Source: an uncultured Lachnospiraceae bacterium
Lineage (GTDB): Bacteria > Bacillota > Clostridia > Lachnospirales > Lachnospiraceae
DNA length: 5,032 bases
NCBI GenBank assembly: GCA_902797705.1
Contig: CADBTX010000059.1
Location: forward strand, 1-5,032
Direction: 5' to 3'
The translations under genes and the position numbers were made by a program. Shown piece after piece: positions 1 through 5,032 of this stretch. Position 1 is the first letter of the stretch; each line of letters starts with the position of its first letter. The notes under the pieces were generated by a model, which did not search any database, was not told the DNA's origin, and saw only the letters and a list, made by a program, of their open reading frames with translations.

Positions 1-1194
1 CGGGAGGCCGTGAACCGGGAGAAGGCCCGGGGCGGCCAGGTCTATATCGTCTATAACAGGGTATATGACATTGCAGATATGGCGGCGAAGATCCGCAGTC
101 TTTGTCCAAATGTTTCCATAGAGTATGCCCACGGTCAGATGCGTGAGAAGGAGCTTGAGGATATAATGAGCGACTTTATCCACGGTGAGATCGATGTGCT
201 GGTGGCCACCACCATCATTGAAACCGGGATAGACATACCGAACGTCAATACCATGATCATCGCGGATGCGGACAAAATGGGGCTGTCCCAGCTCTATCAG
301 CTCAGGGGAAGAGTGGGAAGGTCAAACAGAACGGCCTATGCTTTTCTCATGTATAAAAAGGACAGACTCTTAAAGGAAACAGCAGAGAAGAGACTTTCCG
401 CCATAAGGGAATTTACGGATCTTGGAAGCGGCTTCAGGATAGCCATGAAGGATCTGGAGATAAGAGGCGCCGGAAACGTGCTGGGAGCAGAGCAGTCGGG
501 ACATATGCAGCAGGTGGGTTACGACCTTTACTGCCGCATGCTGGACAGCGCCGTAAAGCATGAGAAGGGCGAAGAGGTAACGGAGGGCTTTAATACGGTG
601 ATCGATATGGATCTGGACGCCTATATTCCCGAGGACTATGTAAAAAATGAGAATGTGAGGCTCGATCTGTATAAAAGGATAGCGGGGATAGAAAACAGCG
701 AAGAGGCGGAGGATATGGAGGCCGAGCTCCATGACCGCTTCGGTCCCGTTCCGGAGAGCGCGGACAATCTCATAAATACAGCACTTATCCGTCATAAGGC
801 TCATGACGTCTATGTGGAACATCTGTCGGCAAAGGAAAATACGGTGGTGTTCTCCATATACTTAAAGGCTGAGCTGGATCCCGGGGGGATAGAGCCGCTG
901 ATAAAGCGTTTTAACGGGGAACTTTCTTTCCACGCTGCGGGAAAGCCGGAACTGACCTATAAACCGGGAAAGAGCGGAATGAAGGATACGGTGGAGATAT
1001 GTAATACCGTGCTTGACAGCATGAGAGAGCTCCTGCTGAGCCGCAGCCCGGGCGCTGCGTCGGAAGAAGGGCTGCCATCAGAACTGGGCGTAGAAGAGAT
1101 CCATGGAATCATATCCGGTGCCGTAGGCCCCGAAGATTATCACCACAAAGATGCATACATACCAGAAGGCGAATCTGAGGGCTATGGGGGCTGA
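1..1194 (+). CDS. mfd: Transcription-repair coupling factor Mfd, C-terminal part (5' end outside window)
   Basis: Mfd is a cytoplasmic ATP-driven DNA translocase that removes RNA polymerase stalled at lesions and recruits UvrA. The window starts in frame inside the second RecA-like helicase domain; 397 codons remain of a family that usually has about 1,150. Counting from the first complete codon, visible parts are motif V (TTIIETGIDIPN, about residues 70-81), motif VI (QLRGRVGRS, about 100-108), and the TRG translocation motif shared with RecG (about 130-180, including FRIAMKDLEIRGAGNVLGAEQ). The C-terminal TRCF/D7 domain follows (about 193-345). The reading is open upstream to position 1, so the GTG at 10 is not a start. 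After the usual family end, around LLLSRS (about 344-349), there is an acidic, low-hydrophobicity tail of about 48 residues; its last 38 residues lie antisense to the end of the convergent MBOAT gene. The family call is very secure; the function of the tail is unknown. Confidence 0.97.
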   Translation, partial: REAVNREKARGGQVYIVYNRVYDIADMAAKIRSLCPNVSIEYAHGQMREKELEDIMSDFIHGEIDVLVATTIIETGIDIPNVNTMIIADADKMGLSQLYQLRGRVGRSNRTAYAFLMYKKDRLLKETAEKRLSAIREFTDLGSGFRIAMKDLEIRGAGNVLGAEQSGHMQQVGYDLYCRMLDSAVKHEKGEEVTEGFNTVIDMDLDAYIPEDYVKNENVRLDLYKRIAGIENSEEAEDMEAELHDRFGPVPESADNLINTALIRHKAHDVYVEHLSAKENTVVFSIYLKAELDPGGIEPLIKRFNGELSFHAAGKPELTYKPGKSGMKDTVEICNTVLDSMRELLLSRSPGAASEEGLPSELGVEEIHGIISGAVGPEDYHHKDAYIPEGESEGYGG

Positions 1195-2700
1195 GGAGAG
1201 TTTTTCCCTGAGGGAGATCCCGGCTTCTTTTACGGTCTCAACAAATGCAACCACCATAAGACCCGCGATTATCACGATATAGCCAAACCTGTCTATACCT
1301 ATATCCTGGATGTGCTTTATCACCATATCAAATCTAAGATCCGTGAAGATCATCTTAAACATGGAGATCCCCTGACTCATGGAATTCGCCCTGAAGAACA
1401 TTTCTCCTATTATCACGATAAAGAAGAGCTTGATATATCTGAAAACCCTTACGGGAAGAGAGGTCTCCTTTAGATGGAGGGCCTCCAGAGCCTTAAGGAA
1501 GGGTTCTTCCAGGATGTTCTCAATGAATATGAGAACAAAATAGTACATGCCGTAAAAGATGTAAGTCCATCTGGCCCCATGCCAGAGGCCGTTTGAAAGC
1601 CATACGAAGAACAGTGCAACGGTGGGGGTGATGAAGCGGCTCACATTTTTTCCCAGCACATTTTTTGCTTTGAGTGAAAACTGGAGCAGGGGCTTGGACA
1701 TGGCAATGGGATAGAAGATATAGTCCTTGAAGAAGGTTCCCAGGGTTATATGCCATCTACGCCAGAAGTCGGAGGCGTTCTTGGCAAAAAAGGGCTGACG
1801 GAAATTCTCCGAGAGCCTTATACCGAATACCCTGGCGCTGCCGATTGCTATATCTATGGAACCGGAGAAATCCATATATTCCTGAAGGGTAAACAGAAGG
1901 GCCGCGAAAAGCGCCACGCCTCCGTCCATGTATTCTCCGTCAAAGAGCTGGGTGACCGCGGGAGAAAGATGATCCGCGATAACAAGCTTTTTGAAAAGTC
2001 CCCAGAGTATGCGCTGGTATCCCTCTGCCAGATCCTGAACCCGGATGTCCTCACCGGCAAACAGCCTGTCGGCCTCGCTGTATCTGGTGATGGGGCCCTC
2101 CACAAGCTTGGGGAAGAAGGACATGAAAAGAAAGATATTGAAAAGACTCTTTTCGGCGGGGATCTTTTCGCTGTACACATCAGTGATATAGGCCACGGCC
2201 TCAAGGGTATAGTAGGAGATACCTACGGGAACGGCCAGTTTAAGGGCGTGCCAGCGGAAGGACATATGGGCGTATTTTGACAGCCTTGCGATGTTCATTC
2301 CCATAAAGTCCAGATATTTAAAGCAGATAAGAGAGAGAAGCAGAAGCACTATCCCAAGGAAAAGCACCTGCTTCTTTTTTTTCTGCTTTTCTTTCCTTTT
2401 AAGGCCGGGATCATTGTTTACGGAGTCCAGCCCCTTTCCTACAGCCCAGACAAAGACTGAGGCCGCGATGTTTGCCACAAGAAGAAAGCCGCTGAGACTG
2501 AAAAAGAAGAACCAGCTTGCCGCAAGAAGCACGCCCTTGCGGTTTTTCCTGGGCATGAGCTGATAGACTATGGCCGTTACCGGGAGAAGAAGGGCAAAAT
2601 AAAGCCAGGTGGTGTAGGAAAGCTGCTTCCACCATAACCCTAAGCATTCAATTATATAATTTATCGTAATCTCTGTTCCAGTCATCATATGCTTCGTCAT
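1078..2700 (-). CDS. MBOAT family membrane-bound O-acyltransferase (AlgI/DltB-like)
   Basis: A 540-residue polytopic membrane protein of the AlgI/DltB branch of the MBOAT family, which passes acyl groups through the membrane for O-acylation of cell-surface polymers. Seen: many hydrophobic segments (for example about 31-50, 57-89, 111-127, 262-272, 359-369, 422-436, 471-487, 510-526), the family block FFPKLVEGPI (195-204), the block DFWRRWHITLGTFFKDYIFYP (from 311, with His317), and SNGLWHGARW (369-378) with the expected catalytic His374. The C-terminus YGTGYDSMDLFYAQF matches the usual family ending, so the gene is complete. A basic run, KRKEKQKKKK (101-110), is encoded partly by an A8 tract. 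The start overlaps the upstream SGNH gene by 53 nt. Three in-frame ATGs (2700, 2688, 2685) are possible and none has a good Shine-Dalgarno sequence, so translation is probably coupled to the upstream gene. The acyl group and acceptor cannot be told from sequence; DltB, AlgI and other polysaccharide acetylases share these motifs, but no dltA/C or alginate genes are nearby. Confidence 0.95.
   Translation of the reverse strand: MTKHMMTGTEITINYIIECLGLWWKQLSYTTWLYFALLLPVTAIVYQLMPRKNRKGVLLAASWFFFFSLSGFLLVANIAASVFVWAVGKGLDSVNNDPGLKRKEKQKKKKQVLFLGIVLLLLSLICFKYLDFMGMNIARLSKYAHMSFRWHALKLAVPVGISYYTLEAVAYITDVYSEKIPAEKSLFNIFLFMSFFPKLVEGPITRYSEADRLFAGEDIRVQDLAEGYQRILWGLFKKLVIADHLSPAVTQLFDGEYMDGGVALFAALLFTLQEYMDFSGSIDIAIGSARVFGIRLSENFRQPFFAKNASDFWRRWHITLGTFFKDYIFYPIAMSKPLLQFSLKAKNVLGKNVSRFITPTVALFFVWLSNGLWHGARWTYIFYGMYYFVLIFIENILEEPFLKALEALHLKETSLPVRVFRYIKLFFIVIIGEMFFRANSMSQGISMFKMIFTDLRFDMVIKHIQDIGIDRFGYIVIIAGLMVVAFVETVKEAGISLREKLSSAPIALRFAFWYVCIFVVIIFGAYGTGYDSMDLFYAQF
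2375..2382 (-). repeat. A8 homopolymer tract inside the MBOAT coding sequence
   Basis: On the coding strand CAG AAA AAA AAG gives eight consecutive A residues at codons 107-109, in the cytoplasmic-looking basic loop before a membrane segment. Runs of this length can slip during replication or transcription. The window itself reads through in frame, so the sequenced allele is ON. Confidence 0.8.
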
Positions 2701-3589
2701 TCCGGTGGTCGGTGAGATCGTAGTTCTCTTTCAGATATTCTCCGAGGAAGCGGCTCACTTTCTCCGCACCCGAAGGATTCAGGTGATCTCCCCCGTCCTT
2801 TGTATCCTGGCTCCAGTCGATACCGAGATCTTCCCACATCGGATTCATGTCAAGGAATTCCACATTATTGGCATCCGACCAGGCCTGAACCGCCTTATGG
2901 ACCTCGCTGTTATAGTTTCCCGGACTGGGAAGGGCGAGGATAAGGAGGGTAATGTCATTTCTTTCGCAATAGTCCGTTATATATTCCAGATATTTTAGAT
3001 TCAAAAGGCCTATCTCAAAGGGCTCCGCCGGAGTGTTCATGTAATCTCCGGGTCCTTCGTAGGGCTCTATTCCATCCACCGGATCATAGCCCCTGTTCCG
3101 CGTGAGAAGGTAGGAATCATCATCCTCAAAGGGGTGAAAGGCCTTGTAAAAGGTATGGTAGTGAAAGATCGGCAGGTATTTTTCTATGAGATTTGTGGGC
3201 AGGGCGAAATCATCCTTGTAGGGGGATGCGTCCTGGGTCATGACATCCGCTTCCAGCACCAGAAGGGAGGGATCCTGCCTCCGGCAGACATTCTTTATCA
3301 TAACATACTGGTCGCAGAGCCTCATGGCTCCCTGGCTCAGGTCGTAGGAGGTGATGCCGGTATCCTTCCAGATCCTTAATGGTGAGATATCGCGGAACAC
3401 CAGGGAATCTCCGGTGAAGAGTACATCTATGGTATCTTTCTCCACGTGGTTGATCTCATAGAGTTTTTCCCTTACGGAGATTATGTCATATACCTCGTCC
3501 ACATCGGGGCTTACCGCGTAGGAGGCAAGAGCCAGCAATATGAATAATCCTGCAATGAAGCAGATCGGGATCATGTTTCGTTTGATCAT
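2648..3589 (-). CDS. Membrane-anchored SGNH/GDSL-like protein, probable acyltransfer partner of the MBOAT protein
   Basis: A 313-residue protein with an N-terminal membrane anchor (about 7-26, preceded by MIKRN) and a long soluble domain with no further membrane segments, so probably type II with the domain outside the cell. SGNH signs: block I FTGDSLVF (58-65) with nucleophile candidate Ser62; a block II-like SQGAM (85-89) with Gly87; and block V DGGDHLNPSGAEK (265-277) with His269 as catalytic base and Asp265 or Asp268 as its partner. The block III Asn is not obvious. Pairing with an MBOAT gene is the standard arrangement of AlgI-AlgJ/AlgX, PatA-PatB and DltB-DltD, which supports a role as the extracytoplasmic half of an O-acylation system. 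The strongly acidic C-terminus (DDWNRDYDK) overlaps the MBOAT start. The ATG at 3589 has only a weak AAAGG about 13 nt upstream; the ATG at residue 6 has no better site. It could also be an esterase, but the context favours transfer. Confidence 0.85.
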   Translation of the reverse strand: MIKRNMIPICFIAGLFILLALASYAVSPDVDEVYDIISVREKLYEINHVEKDTIDVLFTGDSLVFRDISPLRIWKDTGITSYDLSQGAMRLCDQYVMIKNVCRRQDPSLLVLEADVMTQDASPYKDDFALPTNLIEKYLPIFHYHTFYKAFHPFEDDDSYLLTRNRGYDPVDGIEPYEGPGDYMNTPAEPFEIGLLNLKYLEYITDYCERNDITLLILALPSPGNYNSEVHKAVQAWSDANNVEFLDMNPMWEDLGIDWSQDTKDGGDHLNPSGAEKVSRFLGEYLKENYDLTDHRNDEAYDDWNRDYDKLYN

Positions 3590-3620
3590 TGGAAATACAG
3601 GGCCTTTCAGATCTTCACAG

Positions 3621-3759
3621 CTTCTTTCTTCTTTAAATGTATGGAGAAGGATTCGTCTTTCTTCTCAGGGACACGTTTTTCTTGTCAAGGACATGTCTTT
3701 CTTCTCTGACATACGAAGAAGGACTCGTTTTTCTTCTTTGACATACGAAGAAGGACTCG
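3621..3759 (-). repeat. Degenerate tandem-repeat array forming the 5' leader of the acylation operon
   Basis: Five related units lie head to tail. Two 32-bp units (3696-3727 and 3728-3759) differ at only 2 positions. Two 20-bp units (3656-3675 and 3676-3695) look like the 32-bp unit with its central 12 nt removed. A more diverged unit of about 35 bp (3621-3655) lies nearest the gene. In the direction of the operon each unit begins CGAGTCC, CATGTCC, CGTGTCC or CGAATCC and ends in an A-rich AAGAAAAA or AAGAAAGA. Within each 32-nt RNA unit UUCUUC can pair with GAAGAA around a 10-nt loop; the GAAGAA of one unit can also pair with the UUCUUC of the next, so alternative structures are possible. The third unit carries a short UGUC-CUU-GACA hairpin. 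The array lies between the predicted promoter and the SGNH start. The unit length is not a multiple of three, so it is not a coding repeat. Confidence 0.85.
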
Positions 3760-3765
3760 GAGACG

Positions 3766-3793
3766 ATTATACACTATTTCTGAGATTTGCGAA
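3766..3793 (-). promoter_or_regulatory. Probable sigma-A promoter of the SGNH-MBOAT operon
   Basis: On the minus strand a perfect TATAAT (plus coordinates 3766-3771) is preceded, after a 16-bp spacer, by TTCGCA (3788-3793), which matches 4 of 6 positions of the -35 consensus TTGACA. Transcription would start near 3759-3760, precisely at the outer edge of the tandem-repeat array, and give a leader of about 170 nt before the SGNH start codon. This is inferred from consensus matching only. Confidence 0.55.
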
Positions 3794-3840
3794 GCATGTT
3801 CTTTGAGGCCGCTTTTTTGTTATCTGTCGCCATGCGTTCT

Positions 3841-3894
3841 GGCCCAGAGGTGAAAAGCATATAAAAACATGTAATTTGGCAATTCTTATATGTA
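3841..3894. repeat. 54-bp direct repeat, copy 1 (with internal inverted repeat)
   Basis: First copy of a direct repeat spaced 64 bp start to start from the second; 49 of 54 positions are identical. The core reads GAGGTGAAAAGCATATAAAA, then ATTTGGCAATTCTTATATG. CATATAA (from 3858) and TTATATG (ending 3892) are perfect inverted 7-mers that can be extended by two A-T pairs past one mismatch. It sits about 190 bp upstream of the integrase start. Candidate roles are binding sites for the recombinase or an accessory or regulatory protein, or an RNA hairpin. No coding potential is visible. Confidence 0.9.
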
Positions 3895-3904
3895 TTTTAA
3901 GGCA

Positions 3905-3958
3905 GGTCCGGAGGTGAAAAGCATATAAAAACGTGGCATTTGGCAATTCTTATATGTA
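3905..3958. repeat. 54-bp direct repeat, copy 2 (with internal inverted repeat)
   Basis: Second copy of the direct repeat, separated from the first by 10 bp. The inverted 7-mers CATATAA and TTATATG are fully conserved. Three of the five differences fall in the spacer between them (ACATGTA versus ACGTGGC) and two in the GGCCCAGAGG/GGTCCGGAGG left flank. Conservation of the arms with change in the loop is what a structured protein site or RNA hairpin would show, though two copies are too few to prove it. Confidence 0.9.
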
Positions 3959-4066
3959 ATCCGGGTCGGGAAGAGGGGGAAAATACGGGTAAAACCGGCG
4001 AAAAGGGACCGGACGACAGGTAAACCGGTTGGCGGGTCAGTTAAGAGTTTTGATGTTGGGCCGGGA
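3959..4066 (+). promoter_or_regulatory. GC-rich, purine-rich segment upstream of integrase with three ACCGG motifs
   Basis: ACCGG occurs at 3994-3998, 4008-4012 and 4024-4028, that is at 14- and 16-bp steps. Two of the copies are in the longer matches GGTAAAACCGG (3988) and GGTAAACCGG (4019), and the last lies in the 8-bp palindrome AACCGGTT (4023-4030). Composition differs from the AT-rich repeats just to the left. These could be operator or recombinase core or accessory sites. No good sigma-A promoter for the integrase was found here. Confidence 0.35.
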
Positions 4067-4074
4067 AAAGGAGG
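4067..4074 (+). promoter_or_regulatory. Strong ribosome binding site of the integrase gene
   Basis: AAAGGAGG, a near-perfect complement of the 16S rRNA 3' end, lies 7 nt before the ATG at 4082. It fixes the integrase start and contrasts with the weak initiation signals of the two acylation genes. Confidence 0.9.
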
Positions 4075-4081
4075 TTGTACT

Positions 4082-5032
4082 ATGTCGAAAATGAAGGAAA
4101 GGAAGTGTATCACATTCACCTGGAGGAGAAAGAAGTATTACTGCTATGGGAGGACCCTGGCGGAAGCCAGTGAGAAGCTGGAGGATCTGAAACGTTACCT
4201 GAAGGCAGGAAAAAGGCATTGTGATTACAATGTTACTTTGGACAGGTTCTTCTTACGTTTTTCGGACGAGAGGGAGGGGGCGGTGAGACCCTCAACAGAG
4301 AGGAGCAACAGGGCCGCTTATAACAGAATAGCGTCATTTGTTCCTGATGAAGGCGAGAAGCGTCTCGGGATAACCCGTATTAATGAGATAGATAAGGATA
4401 AAGTCATCGCCCTTCAGAAATACTTGTCCGAAAGGCATTCCAGCGCCACGGTTAACCTGACGGTAGGTCTTTTCCGGAGGATAATGAGGAGTGCCCTGTC
4501 TGAGGGGTTAATCTCAGAGAATCCCTGCGAGGGGATAAAGGATCTCATAAGGGTGGAGGCGGCTGCGAGGGAGGGTATACACAGAGCTCTTTCCCGGGAA
4601 GAGACCAGGAGATTCTTTAAGGAAGCAGAGGATTCCTGGTATCACGGCCTTTATCTCTTCCTTATCAACAGCGGCATACGATGCGGAGAGGCGGGAGGCC
4701 TCTATGTTATGGATGTAAAAAGAGATATAGTGGAAATACGGAGGACCGTTACCAGAACAGAGGAGGGTTATATAATAGGAGAAGATGTGAAGACCGGAGC
4801 CGGGCGGAGGGACATACCGGTAACCCGGGAGCTTAAGGATATCATCATCTCCCAGAGGATGAAGAACAGGGAAACCTTCGGTCTCAGAGATGGAATGACC
4901 GGATCCGGGGAGCGGCTTTTCTATTCTCCGGAGGGGAGGCTGCTGCTGGCGGCCAATGTGGACCAGGATATAAAGAGGATCTGCAAAAAGGCAGGGGTGA
5001 AACCCTTTACCGTCCACGCTTTCAGGGATACC
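4082..5032 (+). CDS. Tyrosine recombinase / phage-type integrase (3' end outside window)
   Basis: The gene is open from the ATG after a strong Shine-Dalgarno site to the window edge, 317 codons. Its product would catalyse site-specific integration and excision of a mobile element through a 3'-phosphotyrosine intermediate. Domains in order: a short basic N-terminal arm-type DNA-binding domain (about 8-42, with TWRRKKYYCYGRTLAEA), a SAM-like core-binding domain (about 50-155), and the catalytic domain from about 168. Catalytic residues seen: Arg200 in SGIRCGEAGGL, Lys237 in VKTGAGRRDIPVT, and His312 and Arg315 in VHAFRDT. The residue after Arg315 is Asp, where many relatives have His. The second His/Trp and the nucleophilic Tyr would follow beyond the edge, so completeness cannot be judged. 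The architecture resembles integrases of Tn916-like elements and clostridial phages. It is divergent from the acylation operon and probably belongs to a separate acquired element extending to the right. Confidence 0.95.
   Translation, partial: MSKMKERKCITFTWRRKKYYCYGRTLAEASEKLEDLKRYLKAGKRHCDYNVTLDRFFLRFSDEREGAVRPSTERSNRAAYNRIASFVPDEGEKRLGITRINEIDKDKVIALQKYLSERHSSATVNLTVGLFRRIMRSALSEGLISENPCEGIKDLIRVEAAAREGIHRALSREETRRFFKEAEDSWYHGLYLFLINSGIRCGEAGGLYVMDVKRDIVEIRRTVTRTEEGYIIGEDVKTGAGRRDIPVTRELKDIIISQRMKNRETFGLRDGMTGSGERLFYSPEGRLLLAANVDQDIKRICKKAGVKPFTVHAFRDT

Larger units (their letters stand above)
3590..4081. other. Divergent intergenic region without a gene
   Basis: This 492-nt stretch between the leftward SGNH-MBOAT operon and the rightward integrase has no convincing protein or tRNA gene. 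From left to right it contains a weak ribosome-binding region for the SGNH gene, the tandem array, the leftward promoter, and an unassigned segment at 3794-3840. That segment includes CATGC at 3831-3835, an inverted copy of GCATG upstream. The 54-bp repeat pair and the GC-rich ACCGG segment leading to the integrase follow. If the integrase belongs to an inserted element, the junction with the host chromosome is most likely between about 3790 and 4066, but nothing in the window fixes the exact site. Confidence 0.7.

Noticed and set aside
370..822. 150-codon open frame on the - strand inside mfd
   Set aside because: Antisense to the conserved TRG and D7 parts of Mfd; no domain and no initiation signal.
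1042..1059. GC-rich hairpin (CGCAGC / GCTGCG) just past the MBOAT stop as an intrinsic terminator
   Set aside because: The stem is good but no T-rich tract follows on the minus strand, and it lies inside mfd coding sequence.
1750..2280. 176-codon open frame on the + strand
   Set aside because: It lies wholly antisense to the motif-bearing MBOAT gene, has no recognisable domain or ribosome binding site, and is explained by the codon bias of the opposite strand.
3696..3759. CRISPR array
   Set aside because: Two 32-bp copies touch each other with no unique spacers, neighbouring units are degenerate and of different length, and there are no cas genes.
3540..3806. 88-codon open frame on the + strand running through the tandem repeats
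   Set aside because: It begins inside the SGNH gene on the other strand, lacks a Shine-Dalgarno sequence, and the 32- and 20-bp units change frame from copy to copy, so the repeat is not a protein repeat.
3760..3840. tRNA 3' end or tRNA gene as the integration target
   Set aside because: No TTCGANNC T-loop, acceptor pairing or CCA end is visible; only a weak GCATG/CATGC inverted repeat with a long loop is present.
3860..3929. TATAAA in both 54-bp repeats as -10 boxes for the integrase
   Set aside because: No acceptable -35 hexamer lies 16-18 bp upstream of either, and the TATAAA is part of the inverted-repeat arm.
3886..4219. Two minus-strand open frames (77 and 60 codons) over the integrase 5' region
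   Set aside because: They overlap the 54-bp repeat and the integrase start region antisense, show no family features and share sequence with a well-supported gene.
4514..5017. 167-codon open frame on the - strand
   Set aside because: Antisense to the integrase catalytic domain, whose Arg, Lys, His and Arg residues are all present on the + strand.

Overview
The window most likely comes from a Gram-positive Clostridia-type bacterium, probably of the Lachnospiraceae. This rests on the protein style of the Mfd fragment, the two-gene acylation operon and the Tn916/clostridial-style integrase, plus heavy use of AGG/AGA and ATA codons at medium GC. No rRNA or other taxonomic marker is present, so the assignment is an inference.

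Layout. (1) Positions 1-1194, + strand: the C-terminal third of the transcription-repair coupling factor Mfd, cut by the left window edge. (2) Positions 1078-3589, - strand: a two-gene operon, promoter-distal to proximal an MBOAT O-acyltransferase (1078-2700) and a membrane-anchored SGNH/GDSL-like protein (2648-3589); the two reading frames overlap by 53 nt. Mfd and MBOAT converge and overlap tail to tail by 117 nt. (3) Positions 3590-4081: a 492-nt divergent intergenic region without a gene. It holds a promoter for the acylation operon, a degenerate tandem-repeat array that would form almost the whole 5' leader of that operon, a pair of 54-bp direct repeats, and a GC-rich segment with three ACCGG motifs. 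(4) Positions 4082-5032, + strand: a tyrosine recombinase (integrase), cut by the right window edge before its catalytic tyrosine.

How the parts may work together. MBOAT plus SGNH is the usual division of labour for O-acylation of a surface polymer: the membrane protein moves an acyl group across the membrane and the extracytoplasmic SGNH domain places it on the sugar or other acceptor. The acceptor is not identifiable because no polymer-synthesis genes lie in the window. The integrase probably marks the left end of an integrated element that extends to the right; the paired 54-bp repeats just upstream of it are candidate recombinase or regulator binding sites.

The most unusual features are the repeat-built leader of the acylation operon, the 54-bp repeat pair, and the in-register antisense overlap in which the conserved hydrophobic end of the MBOAT protein dictates a polar extra tail on Mfd.
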